A DNA stretch of 64,000 bases from Cloacimonetes bacterium UBA5835 (lineage in GTDB: Bacteria > Cloacimonadota > Cloacimonadia > Cloacimonadales > Cloacimonadaceae), in assembly GCA_002432865.1 (NCBI GenBank), contig DJGX01000049.1:14937-78936 (forward strand), in the 5' to 3' direction. A model generated the notes under the pieces. It did not search any database. It saw only the letters and a list, made by a program, of their open reading frames with translations, and was not told the DNA's origin. The translations under genes and the position numbers were made by a program. Of the stretch, positions 35,550-43,061 are shown piece by piece. Within the stretch, counting starts at the first letter, position 1; every line of letters starts with the position of its first letter.

Positions 35550-36314
35550 ATGCCCAATATTATAACTGTAGTAAACCAAAAAGGTGGCGTTGGAAAAACA
35601 ACAACAGCCGTAAATCTGGCTGCTGCATTGGCAGTTTTAGAAAAAAGGACTCTATTAGTGGATTTTGACCCTCAGGGAAATGCTACCAGCGGAGTTGGAA
35701 TCGATAAAGATAAGGTAGAATTGCAGATATATGATGCCTTAATAGATAGAGCTCCAATAGAAAAAACAATCCTAGCTACTTCCACAGAAAACTTATATTG
35801 CATTCCTGGAAATATAAATTTAACAGGAGCGGAAATTGAACTGGTTCAAGAATATGCGCGTGAGCATAAATTGAAAAATGCCTTACAGCCGATAGTAAAT
35901 TCATTCGAATATATTATAATTGATTGTCCTCCTTCACTTGGTTTGTTAACTGTTAATGCTATGACAGCTGCTACGGAAGTTTTAGTTCCTATTCAATGCG
36001 AATATTATGCTTTGGAAGGAGTTAGCCAATTACTTACTACTATTCGTTTGATTCAAAAAAACTTAAATCCCGGATTAAATATTCTGGGAGTGCTGTTAAC
36101 AATGTTTGATAAAAGAGTAAATCTATCTTTGCAAGTAGCTAAAGAAGTTCATCGCTATTTTAAAGAGAAAGTTTTTCGTACAATTATTCCGCGCAATGTT
36201 AAATTAACAGAGGCACCTGGTTTTGGGAAACCTATTTTTCTTTATGATATAAGATCTCCGGGTGCGATGAGTTACCTTAATCTGGCTAATGAAGTTATCA
36301 ATAGAAGTAAATAG
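35550..36314 (+). CDS. parA: Chromosome partitioning ATPase ParA (Soj)
   Basis: ParA drives origin segregation by ATP-dependent nucleoid binding. The 254 residues start with the deviant Walker A motif NQKGGVGKTTTAVNL (signature Lys in KGG at 11-13). DFDPQGNATSG and IDCPPSLGLLT follow. Its length and lack of an N-terminal HTH mark it as the chromosomal Soj type. Ten bases separate it from parB. Confidence 0.95.
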   Translation: MPNIITVVNQKGGVGKTTTAVNLAAALAVLEKRTLLVDFDPQGNATSGVGIDKDKVELQIYDALIDRAPIEKTILATSTENLYCIPGNINLTGAEIELVQEYAREHKLKNALQPIVNSFEYIIIDCPPSLGLLTVNAMTAATEVLVPIQCEYYALEGVSQLLTTIRLIQKNLNPGLNILGVLLTMFDKRVNLSLQVAKEVHRYFKEKVFRTIIPRNVKLTEAPGFGKPIFLYDIRSPGAMSYLNLANEVINRSK

Positions 36315-36324
36315 GTAGTTATTT

Positions 36325-37179
36325 ATGAATGATCGTTTAGGACGAGGTCTTTCAGCTCTAATTCCAGAAAATGATCTTGAAGAAAATCCCAAATTGGGTA
36401 TTAGTACTCTGCCGATTGACAGTATAAAACCCAATCGTTATCAACCACGGAAAATATTCGATGCAGAAAAGCTGGCTGAGCTTACTGAATCCATCAAAGA
36501 AAATGGTATTATTCAACCCTTGATTGTTACCAAGACTACTTCTTCGGAATATGAATTAATCGCTGGAGAAAGAAGATTGGAAGCAGCCAAATTAGCTGGT
36601 CTGGAAAAAGTGCCGGTTGTTATTCGTAGTGTTTCGAAAAAGGAACAGCTTCAGTTTGCTTTAATTGAAAATATCCAGCGGGAAGATTTGAATCCTATCG
36701 AAGAAGCTCTTGCCTATAATGCTTTAGTTGAAGATTTTGGATTAACTCATAACCAAATATCTGAAATTGTAGGAAAAGATAGAGCTACAATAACAAATTC
36801 TCTGCGTTTATTGAAACTACCGGAAAGAATTAAACAGATGCTTATTTCAGGAGAATTGAATTCGGGACAGGCACGCGCTGTTCTTTCTGTGAAACCTGAA
36901 CTGCAAATTAGTTTTGCTGAATACATTATTAAATATAATTTAACTGTTCGTGAAGCTGAAGATAAAGCGAAAACTTATTCTGAAGACAAAACTGCAGCAC
37001 CGCAAAAAGCAAAAACAAGTTCCCGGGTTGTAGATCTGGAAAAAGAATTGCATCAGCTATTTAAGATGAAAGTTAAGGTTCAAGAAGCTAATGGTAAAGG
37101 GAAAATAACCTTCGTCTATAAATCTGAGGAAGAACTTTTGAAATTTAAAACTATCTTAGATAAAATAAGGCAGGAATAA
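36325..37179 (+). CDS. parB: Chromosome partitioning protein ParB (Spo0J)
   Basis: ParB is the CTP-dependent clamp that loads at parS. The 284 residues include the RYQPRKIF segment, CTP-binding AGERRLEAAKLAG near 75-88, ENIQREDLNPIEEA, a helix-turn-helix near 140-165 (LTHNQISEIVGKDRATITN) and a C-terminal dimerisation domain. I did not see the consensus parS palindrome in the window. The stop overlaps the next start (TAATG). Confidence 0.95.
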   Translation: MNDRLGRGLSALIPENDLEENPKLGISTLPIDSIKPNRYQPRKIFDAEKLAELTESIKENGIIQPLIVTKTTSSEYELIAGERRLEAAKLAGLEKVPVVIRSVSKKEQLQFALIENIQREDLNPIEEALAYNALVEDFGLTHNQISEIVGKDRATITNSLRLLKLPERIKQMLISGELNSGQARAVLSVKPELQISFAEYIIKYNLTVREAEDKAKTYSEDKTAAPQKAKTSSRVVDLEKELHQLFKMKVKVQEANGKGKITFVYKSEEELLKFKTILDKIRQE

Positions 37180-38249
37180 TGAAGAGCGTGATTGTTACCG
37201 GAGGCGCAGGTTTTATTGGGGCAAACTATTTGCATACCCTTTTTGCCGATGAGAATTTTTCAGGGAAAATACTAAATATAGATAAACTTACTTATGCTGG
37301 AAACTTGGATAGCTTGCAGGATTTAGAGAGTAAATATGGAAACTCTCGTTATTTCTTTGTAAGGGCAGATATCTGCGATGCTGAAAAAATGAAGGAAGTA
37401 ATAAATCAGTTCAAACCAGATACAATTGTCCATTTTGCTGCCGAATCACATGTAGATCGCAGTATTGATGGTCCGATGGAATTTGTTAAAACAAATCTGG
37501 TGGGAACAGCTACTTTGCTAAATGCTGCTTTGGAATATTATCGAACTTTGCAGGAAGCCGAAAAGAAAAATTTTCGATTTCATCATATTTCTACTGATGA
37601 AGTATTTGGCTCTTTAGGAGAATCAGGTATGTTTACAGAAGAGACAGCTTATGATCCTTCTTCTCCCTATTCAGCTTCCAAAGCAGGTTCCGATCATTTA
37701 GTCCGTGCCTGGCAGAGAACTTTTGGACTACCTATTACTATTTCTAATTGTTCCAATAACTATGGTCCTTATCAATTTCCTGAGAAGCTGATCCCTTTAA
37801 TGATTCTAAATTGCTTGGCTCATAAACCTTTACCTGTTTACGGAAAAGGACTAAATGTGCGCGATTGGCTTTTCGTTACAGACCACTGTGAAGCTATCAA
37901 TATTATTATCCGTAAAGGTAAATTTGGCGAAACCTACAATATCGGAGGCCACAATGAAATGAAAAACATTGATATTGTAACTACGATATGTAAAATTTTA
38001 GACGAACTGGAACCTTCACCCACTCTGAATAGTTACACTGAACTAATTACCTATGTGAAAGATAGGCCTGGCCATGATTTACGCTATGCTATTGACGCCG
38101 GCAAAATTGAAAAGGACTTGAGATGGAAACCTGCTGAAACTTTTGAGACTGGCATCCGAAAAACCATCTCTTGGTATCTGGAAAACCGTGAGTGGTGGCA
38201 AAATATTCAAAATAATAATTACCGCCAAGAACGCTTGGGGCTTGGATAA
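37179..38249 (+). CDS. rfbB: dTDP-glucose 4,6-dehydratase
   Basis: RfbB converts dTDP-glucose to dTDP-4-keto-6-deoxyglucose on the way to dTDP-rhamnose. NAD-binding GGAGFIG at 8-14, TDEVFG at 139-144 supplying the catalytic Asp-Glu pair, and YSASK with Tyr164 and Lys168. The 356 residues are normal. The ATG overlaps the parB stop. Other rhamnose genes (rfbA, C, D) are not in the window. Confidence 0.93.
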   Translation: MKSVIVTGGAGFIGANYLHTLFADENFSGKILNIDKLTYAGNLDSLQDLESKYGNSRYFFVRADICDAEKMKEVINQFKPDTIVHFAAESHVDRSIDGPMEFVKTNLVGTATLLNAALEYYRTLQEAEKKNFRFHHISTDEVFGSLGESGMFTEETAYDPSSPYSASKAGSDHLVRAWQRTFGLPITISNCSNNYGPYQFPEKLIPLMILNCLAHKPLPVYGKGLNVRDWLFVTDHCEAINIIIRKGKFGETYNIGGHNEMKNIDIVTTICKILDELEPSPTLNSYTELITYVKDRPGHDLRYAIDAGKIEKDLRWKPAETFETGIRKTISWYLENREWWQNIQNNNYRQERLGLG

Positions 38250-38281
38250 AATTAACTTTTCTACAGACCAGTAAGAACTTC

Positions 38282-38309
38282 TTGACAAAATATGAATTTA
38301 GCATATCAT
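38282..38309 (+). promoter_or_regulatory. Promoter of the M20 peptidase-dapB-dapF run
   Basis: TTGACA at 38282-38287, a 16-base spacer, TATCAT at 38304-38309. AAAGGA precedes the ATG at 38345. Confidence 0.5.
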
Positions 38310-38344
38310 ATAAAGAAACAGCAAATAAATCTAAAGGATAAAAA

Positions 38345-39469
38345 ATGAAAAAAGATGTAGTGAACTACTTTCTCGAACTTATAGCTATTGATAGCGAATC
38401 TAAAAATGAGCGAGCAGTGATTGATAAATTAAAATTGGATTTGGAACAACTGGGGGCAATAGTTGAAGAAGATGATTGCTATACCAAAACTAATGGTAAT
38501 GCAGGTAATTTGTATGCCTATTTCCCTGGTACAATAAATAAAAAACCTCTTCTTCTTTGTGCACATTCTGATACTGTAACTCCCGGAAAAGCAATAAAAC
38601 CAACTATTGCCAATGGTCGCATTTTCAGCGATGGAACTACAATTTTGGGTGCGGATGATAAATCTGGAATTTCAGAAATTATGGTAGCCATAAAGAATAT
38701 TAAAGATAAAGGTATCGAGCATGCACCTATCGAAGTGCTGATTACTGTTTCGGAAGAAATAGGACTTTTAGGGGCTAAATGCTTTGATAAATCCAAATTA
38801 CAATCCAAAATCGGCTATGCATTAGACAGCCATCAGGTTGGTGAATTAACAATTGGAGCTCCTTACCAAAATACTTTTTGCATCACTTTTTATGGTAAAG
38901 AAGCTCATGCTGGAGTGGAACCTGAAAAAGGACTAAATGCAATTCGTTTGGCCGCCGAGTCCATTGTAGCAATGCCTAATGGAAGAATCGATTTTGAAAC
39001 TACTTGTAATTTAGGAGCTATTTATAGTGGCTCACCTACCAATATTGTCCCTAAGGAAGTTGTGGTTAAAGGTGAAGCTCGTAGCCATAAAAAAGCGAAG
39101 CTGGATCAGGTTTGTGACGAGATCAAACAAGCTGTAATTTCTACTGTTAAACGCTATAATGACCAAAATGGTAATGCCTCTTACAAATTTGAATTGGAAC
39201 AAGAATATGAGGCTTTTTTTATCCCAAATAATGCTCCAGTTGTTTCTCTTGCTGAAAATGCTCTACGCGCTTTAGATATTCCTTCGAATATAAAAATTGG
39301 AGGGGGTGGTAGTGATGCTAACATCTTTAATGCCGGAGGCATACAAATGATCATAGTTGGCACAGGGATGAACAATGTTCATACTGTAAATGAAGATATT
39401 ACTGTAGATCAACTTTATAAAGGTTCTGCATTTGTAGAACAGTTAATCATTCAATATGCGGAGAATTAA
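38345..39469 (+). CDS. M20-family metallopeptidase, PepT-like
   Basis: A 374-residue zinc peptidase of the M20 family, closest in pattern to tripeptidase PepT. Metal and catalytic positions are visible: CAHSDTV (first His and Asp near 75), GADDKSG, SEEIG, and a late His in NNVHTVNED. The lid/dimer domain carries GKEAHAG. It directly abuts dapB. It likely trims small peptides in the cytoplasm, which suits a peptide fermenter. Exact specificity is unknown. Confidence 0.87.
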   Translation: MKKDVVNYFLELIAIDSESKNERAVIDKLKLDLEQLGAIVEEDDCYTKTNGNAGNLYAYFPGTINKKPLLLCAHSDTVTPGKAIKPTIANGRIFSDGTTILGADDKSGISEIMVAIKNIKDKGIEHAPIEVLITVSEEIGLLGAKCFDKSKLQSKIGYALDSHQVGELTIGAPYQNTFCITFYGKEAHAGVEPEKGLNAIRLAAESIVAMPNGRIDFETTCNLGAIYSGSPTNIVPKEVVVKGEARSHKKAKLDQVCDEIKQAVISTVKRYNDQNGNASYKFELEQEYEAFFIPNNAPVVSLAENALRALDIPSNIKIGGGGSDANIFNAGGIQMIIVGTGMNNVHTVNEDITVDQLYKGSAFVEQLIIQYAEN

Positions 39470-40219
39470 ATGGGACTAAAACTGTGTTTAATTGGTTATG
39501 GGAAAATGGGAAAAATGCTGGCAAATTTAGCCACTAACTATGATTGCACAGTTGTTTCTATTATAGATCCTCAACAAAATAACTACCACAGTGAAATTTC
39601 GTTGCAATCAATTGGCGAGGCAGAAGTTTGTATCGATTTCAGCCACCCTTCAGTAGTGCTGGATAATATTCAAAAAGTGCTTTCCTATAAGAAAAATATG
39701 GTTGTGGGAACTACCGGCTGGTTTGATCATTTAGAGGAAGTACAAAAAATGGTGGAAAATTCGGCTTCAGGTCTGATTTATGGAGCTAATTTCTCCATTG
39801 GTATGAATATCTTTAATCGCTTAGTAGCAGAAGCAACGAAAGCCTTTGATCGTTTTCCCGATTATGATGTCTACGGTTTGGAAATGCATCATAATCAAAA
39901 AGCAGATAGTCCTTCCGGAACAGCTATTGAGCTTTCCAAAACTATATTAGCCAACAGCAGCCATAAAAAAACTACTCTATTTGATCCTGCATATAGAAAA
40001 ATTGAACCGAGTGAATTACATTTTGTTTCATTACGAGCCGGTTCAATTCCAGGAACACATAAAGTCGGCTTTGATAGTGAAGCCGACACAATTGAGCTTA
40101 GTCATTGTGTGCGTTCTCGTAGTGCATTAGCTTCTGGTGCTTTACAGGCAGCAAAATGGATTAAAGACCGCAAGGGCTTTTATAGCTTTAGCGATATGGT
40201 TTCTTCCGTTTTATGCTGA
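39470..40219 (+). CDS. dapB: 4-hydroxy-tetrahydrodipicolinate reductase
   Basis: DapB is the second step of the diaminopimelate/lysine branch. Nucleotide-binding GYGKMGKML is at the N-terminus. The catalytic and substrate motif HHNQKADSPSGTA lies near 141-153. VGTTGWF is the usual central motif. The 249 residues are normal. The coding end overlaps the dapF start by 7 bases. Confidence 0.95.
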   Translation: MGLKLCLIGYGKMGKMLANLATNYDCTVVSIIDPQQNNYHSEISLQSIGEAEVCIDFSHPSVVLDNIQKVLSYKKNMVVGTTGWFDHLEEVQKMVENSASGLIYGANFSIGMNIFNRLVAEATKAFDRFPDYDVYGLEMHHNQKADSPSGTAIELSKTILANSSHKKTTLFDPAYRKIEPSELHFVSLRAGSIPGTHKVGFDSEADTIELSHCVRSRSALASGALQAAKWIKDRKGFYSFSDMVSSVLC

Positions 40220-41001
40220 TACCTTTTATTAAAATGAATGCACAGGGTAACGATTTTGTTATTCTGGATTATTTTGCGCCTGAACTTGTTACTTTAAAGG
40301 AACTTAATTATTCCTCCCTGGCTTTAGAAGTATGTAGACCTCATTTTGGCATTGGGGCTGATGGCTTAGTTTTATTAAAGCCCTCCACAGAATTTGATGC
40401 TCAAATGATAATTTTCAATGCCGATGGTTCACAAGCTGAAATGTGTGGCTCTGCTTTACGATGTGTAACCTGGCTTCTATACAAGAAAACAGAAAAAAGG
40501 GAATTTGAGATTCTTACTGATTCTGGAGTAAAAAAATGCCAGGTAAACAACGATAAAACAATAACTGCTAATTTGGGTTTACCCAAAATGCTAAAAAGAA
40601 AGTACAATGCTGAGGGCTTCACAGGAGATCTGATTGAAATTGGCAATCCCCATTTTATTGTTTGGCAGAATAATTCTGATGATGACCCACATATAAAATA
40701 TGGTCCACTTTTGGAACATCACCAGGGTTTTCCCGATACTGTGAATGTTCATTTTGCTTACCTGATAAATAGAAATGAGATAGCTATCAAAATTTGGGAA
40801 AAAGGTTGTGGAGCAACTTTTGCCTGTGGAACAGGAGCTTCAGCAACTGTCTATAGTGGTATCATTAATGGCTTTTTGGATAACGAAGTTAAGGTTAATA
40901 TGCCAGGAGGAACTGTAAAAATTTCAGCCACCGCACAGGGGTATTTACTAAGTGGGGAAGTTTATGAAACCTTCCAAGGAGTATTCAAATGGAGAATTTA
41001 G
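40213..41001 (+). CDS. dapF: Diaminopimelate epimerase
   Basis: DapF interconverts LL- and meso-diaminopimelate by a two-cysteine mechanism. Catalytic Cys78 lies in NADGSQAEMCGSALRC, and the second Cys near 206 in GCGATFACGTGASA. The usual CGNGxRC reads CGSALRC here, a small departure. KMNAQGNDF and GNPHF are intact. It supplies meso-diaminopimelate for the wall together with dapB. Confidence 0.94.
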   Translation: MLIPFIKMNAQGNDFVILDYFAPELVTLKELNYSSLALEVCRPHFGIGADGLVLLKPSTEFDAQMIIFNADGSQAEMCGSALRCVTWLLYKKTEKREFEILTDSGVKKCQVNNDKTITANLGLPKMLKRKYNAEGFTGDLIEIGNPHFIVWQNNSDDDPHIKYGPLLEHHQGFPDTVNVHFAYLINRNEIAIKIWEKGCGATFACGTGASATVYSGIINGFLDNEVKVNMPGGTVKISATAQGYLLSGEVYETFQGVFKWRI

Positions 41002-41609
41002 GTAAGTACCTTCTGGAATTGCGTTTACAGCGTGGTTACAGCTATCAGGATATCTGGAATGAACTTCGTTTCAAAGAAGATCAGATAAAAGCAATTGAAG
41101 AAAATCGCTTATCTGCATTAGGACCCTATGGCATTGCAAAAGCTGTTGTTTTTAATTATGCTCGTTACCTTGAAGCCGATTTGAATTCTGTGATGAATGC
41201 CTTTTCCATTATGATGCCGGAAAGTAATAAACCTGAATTTAAACCCGCTACCACAGTTAAAGAAAAAAAGATTATGCTCTCCACCAATTTTATGTGGACC
41301 CTGGGGATTTTAGTTATTATTATTATCCTGGGTTCAATTCTCTGGTATGCCTATAATCAAAATTGGCTTAGACCCCCGAATTTCTTCACCGCCAAAAAAT
41401 CCGATTCTACAGCTGTTAGCATCAAAGAGCAAAAAGAAGAAACAAAACCTGATACTTTGCGTCAACATCTACAGGCAATTAGTGAAGCCATACCTAAAAC
41501 TAATAATATAAAAATTGATAATTTAGATAGCAAAACTGTCCCTCCAGATACAACTGATTATCTTGGCAATATTTTGGGTGATAGCCCTATTAATGTCCCT
41601 ATCCATTAG
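40989..41609 (+). CDS. RodZ-like membrane protein with N-terminal helix-turn-helix
   Basis: The 206 residues have an N-terminal Xre-type HTH domain (ENLGKYLLELRLQRGYSYQDI; about 1-75), a basic linker, and one transmembrane helix at about 100-122. A low-complexity periplasmic tail follows. This is the RodZ layout, in which the HTH contacts MreB and helps shape the rod. The tail lacks an obvious RodZ beta-domain, so it is a short version. It overlaps the dapF end by 13 bases. Confidence 0.78.
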   Translation: MENLGKYLLELRLQRGYSYQDIWNELRFKEDQIKAIEENRLSALGPYGIAKAVVFNYARYLEADLNSVMNAFSIMMPESNKPEFKPATTVKEKKIMLSTNFMWTLGILVIIIILGSILWYAYNQNWLRPPNFFTAKKSDSTAVSIKEQKEETKPDTLRQHLQAISEAIPKTNNIKIDNLDSKTVPPDTTDYLGNILGDSPINVPIH

Positions 41610-41735
41610 CCAGATTATTATCTTACAGCTACCCTCTAAGAACTTTTTAAAAAATCCAAATCTGAGATAGTGAAAAATTATAACTTTTTTTGCTATTGTA
41701 ACATCTTTATATTCAGTTAGTTAGCTAATTCGGCA

Positions 41736-41776
41736 AAAAATTTTAGCAATCTAATGGCCAGATTGCTAAAATTTTT
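41736..41776. promoter_or_regulatory. CIRCE-like operator upstream of hsp20
   Basis: Perfect 17-bp arms (41736-41752 and 41760-41776) around a 7-base centre. The core TTAGCAATC-N9-GATTGCTAA has the same geometry as CIRCE (TTAGCACTC-N9-GAGTGCTAA), with one symmetric change. It is the HrcA repressor site in many bacteria. It sits just upstream of the -35 element of hsp20. The hairpin could also act as terminator for the preceding operon because T-runs follow. Confidence 0.6.
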
Positions 41777-41777
41777 C

Positions 41778-41805
41778 TTGCTTTTTTTGTGCCTTCGATT
41801 ATATT
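41778..41805 (+). promoter_or_regulatory. Predicted promoter of hsp20
   Basis: TTGCTT (41778-41783), a 16-base spacer and TATATT (41800-41805). The start near 41812 gives a leader of about 29 bases with AGGAGG. Confidence 0.5.
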
Positions 41806-41840
41806 AATTAGTGAACAATAAAAATTCAAGGAGGTTCAAA

Positions 41841-42278
41841 ATGAAACTCGTACCTTATCGTAGAACTAATGAACTAAGACCAATGAGCAGTATGCTCAAT
41901 TTATTCGACGATTTTTTCAATCGCTTTTACGAAGAGGAAGTTGGAGATGATAATTTCCAACCGATGGCAATGGATATAATTGAACAGGATAAGGAATTCC
42001 AGGTTTTGGCTAATCTGCCTGGATTTAAGAAAGATGATGTAAAAATAAGTATTCATGATAATCAATTAATAATTGAGGCCAATTGCAATACTACCAAAGA
42101 AGAGACAAAAGGAACTGTATATCGCTGCGAAAGATACAGTGGCAGCTATCGCAGAAATCTTGTCCTTCCTGAAAATGCCGAGATTTCTAAAATCTCTGCT
42201 AAGATGGAAGATGGAGTGTTGAAACTAACTATTCCGAAGAAAGAACCCTCTCCCAAGAAAGAGATTAGCATTCAGTAA
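41841..42278 (+). CDS. Small heat-shock protein Hsp20
   Basis: A 145-residue ATP-independent holdase chaperone. The alpha-crystallin domain covers about 40-135, with FQVLANLPGFKKDDVKIS and the closing GVLKLTIPKKE. A short tail after it holds no clear IXI motif beyond ISIQ. I chose the ATG at 41841 because AAGGAGG lies 6 bases upstream; an in-frame GTG 30 bases earlier has no site. It is monocistronic, between the CIRCE-like operator and a strong terminator. Confidence 0.95.
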   Translation: MKLVPYRRTNELRPMSSMLNLFDDFFNRFYEEEVGDDNFQPMAMDIIEQDKEFQVLANLPGFKKDDVKISIHDNQLIIEANCNTTKEETKGTVYRCERYSGSYRRNLVLPENAEISKISAKMEDGVLKLTIPKKEPSPKKEISIQ

Positions 42279-42302
42279 TCTCTGGAAACAAACAAACTAT
42301 GA

Positions 42303-42334
42303 GGATTGCGCCTAGCTGGCGCAGTCCTTTTTTT
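42303..42334 (+). terminator. Intrinsic terminator of hsp20
   Basis: GGATTGCGCC (42303-42312), loop TAGCT, GGCGCAGTCC (42318-42327) with one G-T pair, then seven T. Confidence 0.85.
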
Positions 42335-42960
42335 GTAGTTAAAGCTAATTTATGAAACAAGAAAAGTGTTGCAAAAATGTAAAAGTATAAAGTGCACGCT
42401 AAGCAATTAAGCGTGAGAAGTGGTTGATGAAGACATCAATTTTCTTGTTTTTTTCCAGAGATTACGCCACCATCGCTATGATTGTGTTGGTCTTTGAGTT
42501 AAAATCGGTTTTGCTTGTGATCTGCCATACAATTTCGTTCTTTTTGCTTTCTTTGAATAAGGTCATTAATTATCTCATAGAAAATGCCGATTTTGACTTA
42601 AAGCCGACAGGATTGCAAAATGTTGATTTTGACTTAGAGCCGACAGATTATTAACGTCTCCATCGTTATTATCTGTCGTCCCACTGGGACTTTTATATCC
42701 ATTCATTATATCCCCGGATTAAAACCCGTCGTTAGTATGTATCGTTCATAACGGAACTTTTGTCTAACTTCTATTTTTACAAGGGGCTTACACCAACATC
42801 AGAAAAAGGGCAAGCAAAAGAATTATATACAGGGATCAATTTTATTTCGGTACTGGTGGTTCCTTTCTATCAGGTTGCAACAAAAATGAACTCTTTGTTT
42901 CACCTTTTCAGCTTTCCACTTCTTTGCTGAGCTTCAGCGAGCTCCGGCTACCTTCTTCCT
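42335..42960. other. Repeat-rich intergenic region after hsp20
   Basis: No gene is supported. It contains two direct copies of GATTTTGACTTAAAGCCGACAG (second copy with one change) at 42589-42610 and 42625-42646. An inverted, diverged copy of the same motif lies at about 42491-42509. A diverged member of the hairpin repeat family is at 42667-42760. A 76-codon frame here is only a translation of these repeats. Confidence 0.5.
42667..42760. repeat. Diverged copy of the double-hairpin intergenic repeat
   Basis: Carries TATCTGTCGTCCCACTGGGAC, then CCGGATTAAAACCCGTCGTTA, then TCGTTCATAACGGAACT. It matches the tandem units at 61431-61591, but the first stem is GTCCC/GGGAC instead of GTTCC/GGAAC, a compensated change. 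Confidence 0.6.
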
Positions 42961-43052
42961 CTCGACTCCAAGACCCCTCGCCCTCAAGACCTCTCGACTC
43001 CAAGACCCCTCGACTCCAAGACTTCTCGACTCCAAGACCCCTCGACTTCTCG
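42961..43052. repeat. 16-bp tandem repeat (about 5.7 units)
   Basis: Units of CTCGACTCCAAGACCC start at 42961, 42977, 42993, 43009, 43025 and (partial) 43041. Units 1, 3 and 5 are identical; 2 and 4 vary at a few bases. It ends about 10 bases before the stop of the protease gene on the minus strand. Confidence 0.9.
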
Positions 43053-43061
43053 TCCCTTCAG

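Noticed and set aside
35550..37179. parS site near parAB
   Set aside because: The TGTTTCACGTGAAACA palindrome or a near match was not seen by eye in the window.
42303..42334. tRNA-like fold after hsp20
   Set aside because: The GC-rich stem is a simple terminator hairpin followed by T7; no cloverleaf can be drawn.
42424..42654. 76-codon frame after hsp20
   Set aside because: It covers direct and inverted repeats (DFDLKPTG repeated) with no binding site or recognisable product.
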